A stretch of 11,191 nt of DNA from CAZQSL01 sp964595945 (GCA_964595945.1 CAZQSL010000114.1:1-11191); one strand, 5' to 3'; shown: positions 1-6,663, counted from the first letter of the stretch. Notes: generated by a model from the sequence alone, not told the origin. Numbers and translations: made by a program.

Positions 1-589
1 AGAAAACCGTAGGAATGTCATCATCGACGAAGGATTCGAGAGATAAATCTGCCGGAGTCTTATTCTCCATGCAGCGCGTCCAGCCATAGATGTGTGTGTC
101 GTCAGGGAAAATGGTCAGAAAGGAAAAATCATTGGGCGGCACCCCCCAGAATCCGCATCGCGGCGCCCCGGGAGTGAGATCGAGACCGGGAGGGAGCGGA
201 GCGAATACCGAGTTGACAATCAGCTCCATTTTGTTTTTGAGTGGCAGGGACGATGTCGAAACGGGATATCCGCAATTAACGGCACTCGTGTTTTCTACAG
301 ACATCACGGGCACGTCAGTGAACATCGTGAGAGCATTGGCGATGTATCGCATACCATCGCATTTATCCTCACCAGTAGTCGCGATAACGAGATCGAGGCG
401 ACCGGCCGCTCGAAGTGAATGGATGTTGGATGTAACCGTTTTCAGAATGTAGCAAAAGGAGTTAGGCAAATAGGCGTCACGCACCGGAAAGCCATCGAGC
501 GGGACATCGAGATCGATGATTTCATCACCTGCGTCAAGGTGTTTTTGCATCATTTCATACGGCGGCACGCCGACAATTCCGACAATCAT
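1..589 (-). CDS. Conserved-looking protein of unknown function, 5' part only (196 residues visible)
   Basis: The reading frame opens with ATG at 589 (complement) and stays open to the window edge, so the C-terminus is missing. A strong ribosome-binding site (GGAGG, complement of 596-600) lies 6 nt upstream of the start. The N-terminus (MIVGIVGVPPYEMM) has no signal peptide, so the protein is probably cytoplasmic. Cysteines are at residues 46, 77, 106, 145 and 173. Two stretches look like family signatures: GFWGVPPND at 146-154 and GWTRC at 169-173. The order of short strands, an 'LPNSFCY' segment near residue 41 and 'DLVIATTGEDKCDGM' near 66 loosely recall subunits of the 2-hydroxyacyl-CoA dehydratase/benzoyl-CoA reductase (HgdB/BcrC) superfamily. 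That resemblance is from memory and weak, so I do not assign a function. It is transcribed divergently from HU. Confidence 0.8.
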   Translation of the reverse strand, partial: MIVGIVGVPPYEMMQKHLDAGDEIIDLDVPLDGFPVRDAYLPNSFCYILKTVTSNIHSLRAAGRLDLVIATTGEDKCDGMRYIANALTMFTDVPVMSVENTSAVNCGYPVSTSSLPLKNKMELIVNSVFAPLPPGLDLTPGAPRCGFWGVPPNDFSFLTIFPDDTHIYGWTRCMENKTPADLSLESFVDDDIPTVF

Positions 590-605
590 ATTTGTCCTCC
601 GGAAA

Positions 606-632
606 TATTATCACGATCAACGAGTGATAATA
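606..632. promoter_or_regulatory. 9-bp inverted repeat (27-bp dyad) at the 5' end of the left-edge gene
   Basis: TATTATCAC (606-614) is exactly complementary to GTGATAATA (624-632), with a 9-nt spacer. It begins 6 bp from the GGAGG of the minus-strand gene, where a transcript leader or the core promoter would lie. Minus-strand TATTAT (complement 627-632) could serve as a -10 box, which would make the dyad an operator. Alternatively it is a leader hairpin. The symmetry is seen; the function is inferred. Confidence 0.5.
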
Positions 633-691
633 CAACCCGCATGAGTTTTCAGAAGTGACTCCGATAGCCGAAAACATCCCATTTGATCGGT

Positions 692-750
692 ATATTTCGG
701 AAATATTTTTTGAGAAATTGCTTTGCAAAGAACACTACATAATATAAAAT
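692..750 (+). promoter_or_regulatory. Candidate HU promoter region with two small palindromes
   Basis: This is an AT-rich stretch upstream of the HU gene. ATATTTC-G-GAAATAT (692-706) is a 15-bp palindrome around a central G, and CTTTGCAAAG (721-730) is a perfect 10-bp palindrome. A possible -35 TTGCTT (718-723) pairs with AATATA (741-746, 17-bp spacer) or TATAAA (743-748, 19-bp spacer). The boxes are weak and the choice is uncertain. The palindromes could be protein-binding sites. Confidence 0.35.
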
Positions 751-826
751 ACCGAGTAGTTAAATATAGGTACGTATCATCAGGCGGAAAACTAAAATGA
801 AACTCAACTATAAATGGAGGAGTTAA

Positions 827-1237
827 ATGAACAAAGCGGAATTCATTGAAGCAATCGCAAGTGAAATCGGCGCGCCAAAAGCAAAGGTCGAAGCAGGGCT
901 CAAGGCTGCCATCTCGACGATTGAAAAAGAACTCAAGAAAGATGGCACAGTACAGATCATCGGATTCGGCACGTTCAAGACATCCGCCCGCGCCGCCCGC
1001 AAAGGCATCAATCCTCTGACTGGCGCAAAGATCAGCATCAAGGCGAAAAAACTTCCGGCATTCAAGGCTGGTGCCGGACTCAAAGCCGCTCTCGAAAAAC
1101 CCGCCAAAAAAGCTGCTCCCGCGAAAGCTGCGGCGAAAGCCGCTCCTGCAAAAGCAGCCCCTGCGAAAGCTGCTGCCAAGTCCGCTCCTGCAAAGGCAGC
1201 CGCCCCCGCTAAAAAGGCTCCTGCAAAAAAGAAATAA
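827..1237 (+). CDS. hup: HU-family nucleoid protein with Lys/Ala/Pro-rich C-terminal tail
   Basis: A small basic protein that binds and bends DNA non-specifically as a dimer and helps organise the nucleoid. Residues 1-90 form a complete HU/IHF domain: an N-terminal helix pair (MNKAEFIEAI...), the GFGTF turn at 46-50, and the beta-arm signature R58-K-G-I-N-P-L-T-G66, whose proline (P63) intercalates into DNA in characterised HU proteins. Typical HU is about 90 residues; this one has 136. Residues 91-136 are an extra tail of lysine, alanine and proline only, apart from one serine, built from repeats close to 'AAPAKA'. Such tails occur in HU variants of several bacterial groups and resemble histone H1 tails; they add DNA affinity and compaction. 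The start is supported by GGAGGAG about 5 nt upstream. A terminator follows, so the gene is probably monocistronic. It could be IHF-like, but the tail favours HU. Confidence 0.95.
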   Translation: MNKAEFIEAIASEIGAPKAKVEAGLKAAISTIEKELKKDGTVQIIGFGTFKTSARAARKGINPLTGAKISIKAKKLPAFKAGAGLKAALEKPAKKAAPAKAAAKAAPAKAAPAKAAAKSAPAKAAAPAKKAPAKKK

Positions 1238-1265
1238 ACCAATAATGAATATTTCCAACTACAGG

Positions 1266-1289
1266 GGGAGGCTATGCGCCTCCCTTTTT
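1266..1289 (+). terminator. Rho-independent terminator of HU gene
   Basis: The stem GGGAGGC (1266-1272) and GCCTCCC (1278-1284) encloses a 5-nt loop and is followed by five T (1285-1289). It starts 28 nt after the HU stop codon. Confidence 0.9.
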
Positions 1290-1332
1290 GTTGTAAATGT
1301 CGTTATACATTCTAATACGGGGACCACATACA

Positions 1333-2145
1333 ATGTCATCACCAAAAATAGTATTGATCACCGGAGCATCATCGGGCATCGGTAAATCTGTCGCTGCACA
1401 TATTGCATCGCTCGGACACAAAGTCTATGGCACATCCAGAAAAGGCAAATCGGCACTGCCTGACGCTGCTTTCGACATGGTCGCAATGGATGTAGACAAC
1501 GACGAGTCAGTAGTCGCAGCCGTGCGTGAGATCGAGTCACGAGAAGGCCGGATCGACGTTGTCATAAACAATGCGGGTTACGGCGTCTGCGGCGCGCTCG
1601 AAGACACTTCTATCGCGGAGTGCAAGGCGCAGTTCGAAACGAACTTTTTCGGAGTGATCAGGGTATGCCATGAGGTATTGCCGGGCATGCGCGCCCGAAA
1701 ATCAGGGACGATCATCAATATCAGTTCGCTCGGCGCAATTGTGCCTGTACCCTATCACGGACTCTACTGCGCAAGCAAATCAGCCATCGAAGGACTCACC
1801 GAATCTCTTCGCATGGAAATGAAACCCTTCAATGTCAATGTCACGATGATAGAACCCGGCGATTTTAAAACCGGCTTCACCGACAGCCGCCGCATGGCCG
1901 CGAAGGCCACCCCTGACTCGCCCTATGGCCTCCTGTGCGAAAAGTCACTCAAGACTATGGCCGAGTCAGAGCGAAAGGGAGCCGATCCGATCATCATTGC
2001 AAAAATCATCGAAAAAATCATCGACTCAAAATCACCGAATGTCAGATATGTCGCAGCAAAACCTGATCAGGCAATTGGCGCCATGCTGAAAAAATTCCTG
2101 CCATCCAGCGTATTCGAAAGTATCCTGATGAAAATGTATGGGTAG
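1333..2145 (+). CDS. Classical short-chain dehydrogenase/reductase (SDR), substrate unknown
   Basis: A 270-residue cytosolic NAD(P)-dependent oxidoreductase with a single Rossmann domain. Visible motifs are TGASSGIG at 10-17 (cofactor glycine motif), NNAG at 79-82, N104 in the helix alpha-4 position, the catalytic serine region ISS at 130-132, Y145-x-x-x-K149 (YCASK), and P175-G176. G33-T-S-R36 after strand beta-2 places a basic residue where NADP(H)-preferring members usually have one; that preference is inferred. Length and layout match ordinary classical SDRs, and the substrate cannot be read from sequence. I chose ATG 1333 because GGGGA (1319-1323) lies 9 nt upstream. An in-frame ATG at 1297 would add 12 residues but has no ribosome-binding site and sits just behind the HU terminator. 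A weak promoter (TTGTTG 1288-1293, TCTAAT 1311-1316) would leave a very short leader. The gene converges on the methyltransferase with a 2-bp gap. Confidence 0.92.
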   Translation: MSSPKIVLITGASSGIGKSVAAHIASLGHKVYGTSRKGKSALPDAAFDMVAMDVDNDESVVAAVREIESREGRIDVVINNAGYGVCGALEDTSIAECKAQFETNFFGVIRVCHEVLPGMRARKSGTIINISSLGAIVPVPYHGLYCASKSAIEGLTESLRMEMKPFNVNVTMIEPGDFKTGFTDSRRMAAKATPDSPYGLLCEKSLKTMAESERKGADPIIIAKIIEKIIDSKSPNVRYVAAKPDQAIGAMLKKFLPSSVFESILMKMYG

Positions 2146-2147
2146 TT

Positions 2148-2987
2148 TCATTGTCTGCGCGCTGCGATGACAACCCGCCACGACAGCGATGGAAAGCCCC
2201 TGAAAACCGTTGTTTCGAGGACTCTGTCGATAGCATTGAGGACAGGCATGCCAAGTCGCAGCACGCGCGCGATGCGGGGATTTTTTTGCTCAACGAGCAC
2301 CGTGTACAGAAATCCTAGTTCTCCGAATAGGTTGATGCTTCTGCGAAACAATACTTCAAACCCCGAGTCGGCAAGTCTCATCCCATGATCGTCAGGCGGT
2401 GATGATTTTTCATCCTGGCTCATCACTCCGGTATGGCGCCCCACTCTGTCGGCGACAGCGCGAAGCGGGTTTGCCCCGTTGGGGTCCGAGATCAAAAGGA
2501 TGCCGCCGGGTTTGAGCACCCGGCGTGCTTCTGCAAAAAACGATTGGGCATCAAGATGGTGAAGTGCCTGAAACACTGTCAGGGTATCGAATTCTTCATC
2601 GGCGAACGGCAGTCTTTCACAATCGGCGACTATGACGTGAGGGAATGCGTTTATATAGCTTTCGTCAAGTACGAACGTTTCCCGCTGAGACAATCCTCTC
2701 AATACGACTCCATGTGAAATTTCACATCCTACAGCAATCTCTGCGCCGTGTTTCTGATAATAGTGCAGATCACGGGGATTCCCGCAACAGGCTTCGAGCA
2801 CTTTTTTGCCAGTGATCCATTCAGGCCGCATGAATTTCAGGTGGCGATCCCACATGGTGAGAATTGCGCGGATTATGAACCGGTCGAGACGTGTCGAGGA
2901 GTGTTCGAGGAACTCTATGACATAGACCCCTTCGCCATCGAAGTGATCCCGTTCGCGTTGTTTTGTGCGAGTGTCGGTATGAGGCAT
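2148..2987 (-). CDS. Class I SAM-dependent methyltransferase (Methyltransf_11-like), substrate unknown
   Basis: A 279-residue protein with one Rossmann-like methyltransferase domain in the middle. Motif I is VLEACCGNPRD at 63-73, with C-C-G where many relatives have G-x-G. The acidic residue after strand beta-2 is in VGCEIS (86-91). A D-x-x-x-LPF segment is at 122-128, motif IV-like FDTLTVFQALHHL at 133-145, and RVLKPGG at 156-162. These features fit the UbiE/Methyltransf_11 group, which methylates small molecules or lipids. The C-terminal ~110 residues (170-279) contain hydrophobic stretches, notably 218-233, that may form a substrate lid or touch the membrane. No signal peptide is seen. The start at 2987 has only a weak GGGA about 7 nt upstream; ATG at 3000 is out of frame. 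It converges on the SDR gene, and whether they share a pathway is unknown. Confidence 0.88.
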   Translation of the reverse strand: MPHTDTRTKQRERDHFDGEGVYVIEFLEHSSTRLDRFIIRAILTMWDRHLKFMRPEWITGKKVLEACCGNPRDLHYYQKHGAEIAVGCEISHGVVLRGLSQRETFVLDESYINAFPHVIVADCERLPFADEEFDTLTVFQALHHLDAQSFFAEARRVLKPGGILLISDPNGANPLRAVADRVGRHTGVMSQDEKSSPPDDHGMRLADSGFEVLFRRSINLFGELGFLYTVLVEQKNPRIARVLRLGMPVLNAIDRVLETTVFRGFPSLSWRVVIAARRQ

Positions 2988-3020
2988 CCGGTAGTCCCAT
3001 GATTATGTAGAGCTATTCTT

Positions 3021-3049
3021 ATTATGCAGTCTCGTCCGGCGATAGTAAA
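3021..3049 (-). promoter_or_regulatory. Candidate sigma70 promoter of the methyltransferase gene
   Basis: On the minus strand, TTTACT (complement 3044-3049; 4 of 6 to consensus) and CATAAT (complement 3021-3026; 5 of 6) are separated by 17 bp. Transcription would start roughly 25-30 nt upstream of ATG 2987. The -35 box overlaps the T-tract of the preceding protease terminator. Confidence 0.5.
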
Positions 3050-3079
3050 ATAAAAAAGGCATCCCGTGAAAGAGATGCC
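3047..3079 (-). terminator. Rho-independent terminator of the C1A protease gene
   Basis: Read on the minus strand, GGCATC (complement 3074-3079) pairs with GATGCC (complement 3058-3063). Inner T-G and C-G pairs extend the stem around a 6-nt loop. A T-rich tail (TTTTTTATTTT, complement 3047-3057) follows. It starts about 30 nt after the protease stop codon. Confidence 0.85.
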
Positions 3080-3109
3080 GTCGATTTGTCGTGATGCAAA
3101 CTGAATTTG

Positions 3110-4609
3110 TTATTTGACAGTGAGTGTCTTTTCAGAAATTGTAGTTCCGTCAACCCTGCAGCCTGCCGTATAGGATCCGGTTGCGGTATATTTGCATGAC
3201 ACGGCAGTTCCTGATTTTGCGGCTTTCCACGCTTCGTTACTCTTACAGCGGGATTCGAGTGATTTTGTCTTGCCTCCCGCGGACGTGCAAGTGAGTTTGA
3301 AGGTGGTGGAAACAGGCGCGAGTGTGGGATTGACCGATGCGGTGACGGTCGGTTTTGTGACCGTAATCGCCGCAGTGTTGGCTATCTGGTCGCTGTTCAG
3401 GCGGCATCCTGGCGTGTATGAGCCTGCGGTGGTGTAGGTGCAGTTGGCAGAAGTACCGGATGATATTTTTTTCCATGCGGCAGTTGATGTACAGCGTGAT
3501 TCAAGCGTTTTCGCAGTGCCGCCGGAAACGGCGCATGTTACCTTGTAGGTTTCGTTGACAGAGCCGCCGGCTGGAGAGACAGTGGCGGCGACCGTGGGCT
3601 TTGTGACAGCGATTGCCGTCGTTACATCCTTTATCTGAGTACCGTAGAACCGGCAGCCGGGTTTATATGAACCGGCCGCGGAGTAGGTGCAAACTCTGGT
3701 CTTGCCGGATGTGATTTTCGCCCATGAGTCTGAGGCGGAGCAGCGGCTTTCGAGATTTGTGGTGGTGCCCCCCGTGATGCCACAAGTCAGGGTATAGCTG
3801 TCATACGTTGTGCCTTTGGCGGGAGTGACGGTGGCGGTAAATGCCGGTTTTGTAACGGCGACTGCTTTCGATAAATCGGTTGATGTCGAACTGTTGACGC
3901 GACAGCCTGGCTTGTATGAGCCTGCTGCTGAATAGTTGCAGGTCATGGTTTTTCCGGAAGAAATCTTTGTCCATGCGCCATTCGTGTTGCAGCGGCCTTC
4001 GAGCGATGTCACAGTGCCGCTGGAGGCGGTGCATGTCAGTGTATAGCTGTCATGGATCGTGCCGGCAGTCGGCGTGACTGACGGTGTGACAAACATCTTG
4101 GTGGCCGATACCGTCACCGGGGATGATACGTCTTTGGTGATTGTGCCGTTGGCGCGGCAGGTGGGGATAAATGAACCTGCTCCAGTGTAAGTGCAGCGAA
4201 CGGTCTTGTCCGTTGCGTTGACCGTTTTCCATACGTCACCTGATGAGCAGCGGCCTTCGAGCGATGTCACAGTGCCGCCGGAAGCCCCGCATTTGAGCAC
4301 GAAGATTGTCGAGACATCACCTGTCGAAGGAGTAGCGCTTGCCGTAACTGCTATCGGTGAGCCAACGACTACAGCGGTGTCCACATCGTCGGACAATGTA
4401 CCGTTGACACGGCATCCGGGATAGAATGTGCCTGCTCCTGAATATGTGCACACGGCTCCGGCGCCGACCGTCCAGCTTGTCCAGCTCGATGTGTTGTGAC
4501 AACGTATGTCGAGGCTTGTGACCTTGCCGGTGGTCGAGCACGTGAGGGTGGTTTTTTTTGTGCCTGCCACATCGAGACTGGTCGGAGTGGCAGTCGCGGT
4601 GATCGAAAG
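3110..4609 (-). repeat. Six in-frame repeats encoding Cys4 Ig-like modules
   Basis: The encoded repeats begin near residues 314, 398, 485, 568, 651 and 733. The four cysteines are at 337/350/367/379, 420/434/452/464, 506/520/537/549, 589/603/620/632, 672/686/703/715 and 754/768/785/797. Spacing is 14-17-12 in repeats 3-6, 13-17-12 in repeat 1 and 14-18-12 in repeat 2. A loose consensus is L-x-C, then S-L-E-x-R-C, a tryptophan about 6 residues later, C-x-Y-x-x-x-G-S-Y, and P-G-C-R. Two copies share an identical 32-bp block (3989-4020 and 4247-4278), which suggests recent duplication or gene conversion. Confidence 0.93.
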
Positions 4610-5548
4610 CGGCTGCTCGACCATCTGCATGGCGAGCGCGTATTTTTCGATGTTGACCTGTCCGTATTTGATTTTCACATAACCGCTTTCGCCCCAGCTC
4701 GTGCCCCAGCTGTTTTTTACAATCCATGACTGGATGCGGTCATCGTAGCCGACTATGGCGATGGCGTGTCCGCCCTGATACGCGCCGCTCACGTGAGTGT
4801 AGACGCCACTTTTGTAGTAATAAAAATCCTCATAGACATCGATAGTAGCAAGCAGAGGAGCGGCGAGGAGCGCGTTTTTCATCGCGGCCACATCGTTTGC
4901 GGGAAGCCAGTTCCAGCTCGCGATCTTAATGAGACGCGACGATGCGTTGGCACATTTGAGCGAGCAGACGTTGTCCTTTGCCTGATACGGCAGACATGCT
5001 TCGTCCACAACGCCAGTCTTCATGAGCCTGTCTGCCGCAGAACTGAGGTACCATCCGTTAGCGCATTTCGCGCCGCCGCACGAGAAGAGGTCGGATTCGG
5101 AAAGGTCAGGATCGAGCGATGTACTGTTGTCACTGATTTTCATTAGCGACTCGACCACCGCGAGGCTCGCGTGTGCCACGCAACTCCCGCACTGCCCCTG
5201 ATTTTTTATCGTGGAAAGAAAATTACCGGTGTTTGAGCGCCAGTCGATGTATGTCGGCAACTGGGTGCTGGCAAGCATATTCCGGGGAGCGATGCGCACG
5301 ACATCAGTCGCGGTTTCTTCATCAGCACCGTTGAGTTCCTGCTTCTGCTCATCAGTCAATTGAGTGATTTCATTTTCGCCTGGCTCCCATTCAGCTCCGG
5401 CGTCTTTGATCTTGTTTCTGAGGGTGTCGAGCGCAGGGTTGGCGCTCTCGCCTCTTGCGCCGCCTCCTCCCCCTCCACAGCCCGCCAGTGTCAGCATCAG
5501 CGGCATCAGCAGTACTGCAAAAAATACCATCAGAATCCACTTTTTCAT
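3110..5548 (-). CDS. Papain-family (C1A) cysteine peptidase lipoprotein with six tandem Cys4 repeats
   Basis: An 812-residue exported protein. Residues 1-24 are a lipoprotein signal peptide ending in lipobox L21-A-G-C24, directly followed by a six-glycine linker. Residues 31-96 are a short, acidic linker or propeptide. The peptidase domain spans about 97-313: oxyanion-hole Q117 in NQGQCGSC, nucleophile C123, H261 in GGHAIAIVGYD, and N279 in VKNSWGTSWGESGY, so all catalytic residues are present. The usual CWAF after the nucleophile reads CVAH here. From 314 to the end lie six Ig-like repeats of about 82 residues, each with four cysteines. The protein is predicted to be membrane-anchored outside the cytoplasm, possibly surface-exposed, where the repeats may bind substrate or matrix; that role is inferred. 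The start is fixed by the signal peptide; GGGGCAAGG lies just upstream. The gene is 115 bp downstream of the barrel gene on the same strand and ends in its own terminator. Confidence 0.93.
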   Translation of the reverse strand: MKKWILMVFFAVLLMPLMLTLAGCGGGGGGARGESANPALDTLRNKIKDAGAEWEPGENEITQLTDEQKQELNGADEETATDVVRIAPRNMLASTQLPTYIDWRSNTGNFLSTIKNQGQCGSCVAHASLAVVESLMKISDNSTSLDPDLSESDLFSCGGAKCANGWYLSSAADRLMKTGVVDEACLPYQAKDNVCSLKCANASSRLIKIASWNWLPANDVAAMKNALLAAPLLATIDVYEDFYYYKSGVYTHVSGAYQGGHAIAIVGYDDRIQSWIVKNSWGTSWGESGYVKIKYGQVNIEKYALAMQMVEQPLSITATATPTSLDVAGTKKTTLTCSTTGKVTSLDIRCHNTSSWTSWTVGAGAVCTYSGAGTFYPGCRVNGTLSDDVDTAVVVGSPIAVTASATPSTGDVSTIFVLKCGASGGTVTSLEGRCSSGDVWKTVNATDKTVRCTYTGAGSFIPTCRANGTITKDVSSPVTVSATKMFVTPSVTPTAGTIHDSYTLTCTASSGTVTSLEGRCNTNGAWTKISSGKTMTCNYSAAGSYKPGCRVNSSTSTDLSKAVAVTKPAFTATVTPAKGTTYDSYTLTCGITGGTTTNLESRCSASDSWAKITSGKTRVCTYSAAGSYKPGCRFYGTQIKDVTTAIAVTKPTVAATVSPAGGSVNETYKVTCAVSGGTAKTLESRCTSTAAWKKISSGTSANCTYTTAGSYTPGCRLNSDQIANTAAITVTKPTVTASVNPTLAPVSTTFKLTCTSAGGKTKSLESRCKSNEAWKAAKSGTAVSCKYTATGSYTAGCRVDGTTISEKTLTVK

Positions 5549-5575
5549 ACCTTGCCCCTATAACAGATGGTTTTT

Positions 5576-5597
5576 CCACACTATCCGTCTTGTGTGG
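5576..5597. promoter_or_regulatory. 6-bp inverted repeat in the gap upstream of the protease gene
   Basis: CCACAC (5576-5581) and GTGTGG (5592-5597) enclose a 10-nt spacer, 28-49 bp upstream of the protease start. No T-tract follows on either strand, so it is not a standard terminator. It could be an operator or a leader hairpin. I see no confident promoter in this 115-bp gap, so the protease may be read from the barrel gene's promoter. Confidence 0.3.
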
Positions 5598-5663
5598 TCC
5601 TATGATTTATAGCCAATATCCATATAACACTTGCCTGGGAGCAATGTTTCACATCATGTGGTC

Positions 5664-6506
5664 TTACCGATAGTCGAGCTTGAAAACCATCGTGGCGAAT
5701 GGAGCGCTCAGATCAGAGATGTCATACATGCCGACATTTGCGTACCCGGCTGTGCCGATCCTGAAGATTACGCCTGAAGTCACCGACCGCTGTGAACACG
5801 ACGAGCACAGCACACCGCTATATGGGATTATTGCCTCATTGATGACAGCCTTGTGGTAGTCGACAGTGTTGAAGTCAAGATAGGTCATAACTCCATCGGA
5901 AAAGGAGTAGCGCGCGGAGCCGAAAACCCCGGCCTTGTCGTCCATGTCTCCCGTAAGATAATTGACACCGATCGTGGCGTCGAATTTCCTGCCGTATTCG
6001 ACATCGACCGCCACGAAGGGCTGATAGATTTCCGTGCGGGCCGCGCCTCCCTTTTGTGTGACGTAGATGACCCCGACCGCCGTACTGTTTTTCATCGGAA
6101 AGTCATAAGCCTCTGGGGAAAACACATACTTCACTCTCAATCCATCCGCCTGGATGTTGTCCTGCATCTGCGGCATGACCGGCGATGTGCGCGCAAGTTC
6201 GTACTTCGAGTGCTCATAGCCGAACTGAAAACTCTTATAACCGAATGAGACAAACCCATCATAACCGTCCGAATGCACCCTCGTGCCGGAAAGTTCAACA
6301 TTTGCGACATTGCGGTAGTTGGCGTATTGCACTCCCGCGGAAACGTCCTGTGCGACCGGCAGTGCATCAGGAGTCATCAGAAAGCTCATCGTATCATGCG
6401 GCACAGGCAGAGTCTCACCCGTTACTTTTGTGACAGCGCCATGTACTATCCCTGCACAGGCGACAACAGTGGCAATCATGGCGGCAGCGGTCATCTTGAT
6501 CCTCAT
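5664..6506 (-). CDS. Probable outer-membrane beta-barrel or other exported beta-rich protein, function unknown
   Basis: A 280-residue protein with an N-terminal signal peptide: basic RIK, hydrophobic residues about 5-20, likely cut after HGA (22-24). VVAC (14-17) could be read as a lipobox, but a short signal and the hydrophobic residues that follow make this less likely. The mature part has many alternating-hydrophobic, aromatic-rich strands (for example near 82-103, 122-130, 142-150, 163-184, 194-212, 243-261, 269-280) separated by polar turns. It ends in an amphipathic strand, MVFKLDYR, as expected for small barrels, although the final residue is Arg rather than Phe. A CSSC motif lies at 234-237 in a likely loop. 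I do not recognise a family. ATG 6506 has GGGAG 10 nt upstream; ATG 6494 is an alternative. The protease gene lies downstream on the same strand. Confidence 0.7.
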   Translation of the reverse strand: MRIKMTAAAMIATVVACAGIVHGAVTKVTGETLPVPHDTMSFLMTPDALPVAQDVSAGVQYANYRNVANVELSGTRVHSDGYDGFVSFGYKSFQFGYEHSKYELARTSPVMPQMQDNIQADGLRVKYVFSPEAYDFPMKNSTAVGVIYVTQKGGAARTEIYQPFVAVDVEYGRKFDATIGVNYLTGDMDDKAGVFGSARYSFSDGVMTYLDFNTVDYHKAVINEAIIPYSGVLCSSCSQRSVTSGVIFRIGTAGYANVGMYDISDLSAPFATMVFKLDYR

Positions 6507-6543
6507 CGATTCGTTTCTCCCATTTGATCATTATCTGCTATCC

Positions 6544-6572
6544 ATTATATTATCATTTACCGGCAGGCGAAA
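6544..6572 (-). promoter_or_regulatory. Candidate promoter of the barrel-protein gene
   Basis: On the minus strand there is a perfect -10 TATAAT (complement 6544-6549) and a poor -35 TTTCGC (complement 6567-6572) with a 17-bp spacer. Transcription would start about 30 nt before the start codon. The strong -10 with weak -35 may indicate activator dependence. Confidence 0.45.
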
Positions 6573-6641
6573 CACTTTTATCAAATGTCTGCCCATATTG
6601 CTGTCTCAGAATAAGCGACCTCCATCCGCATTGTCCAGACT

Positions 6642-6663
6642 CCCCTGCCAGGGGATATCCCCT
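6642..6663. promoter_or_regulatory. Overlapping inverted repeats, including a perfect 14-bp palindrome
   Basis: AGGGGATATCCCCT (6650-6663) is a perfect palindrome. Its left arm also pairs with CCCCT at 6642-6646 across GCC, so two hairpins are mutually exclusive. The site lies between the divergent barrel gene and the tRNA operon, 57 bp upstream of the tRNA -35 box. It may be a regulator-binding site. The remainder of 6507-6859 apart from the two promoters shows no gene. Confidence 0.45.

Noticed and set aside
90..658. Plus-strand frames of 79-120 codons at the left edge
   Set aside because: They overlap the minus-strand gene that has a strong ribosome-binding site and a protein-like composition running to the edge; the plus-strand frames lack both.
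617..1258. Long minus-strand frames (213 and 139 codons) over HU, rich in Cys/Phe/Gly or Ala
   Set aside because: They are complements of the repetitive GCN/AAR codons of the HU tail, with no ribosome-binding site and low complexity; the HU frame is unambiguous.
3110..4609. CRISPR-like or minisatellite array
   Set aside because: The periodicity (about 250 bp) is in frame and encodes diverged protein modules; no short identical repeats with spacers exist.
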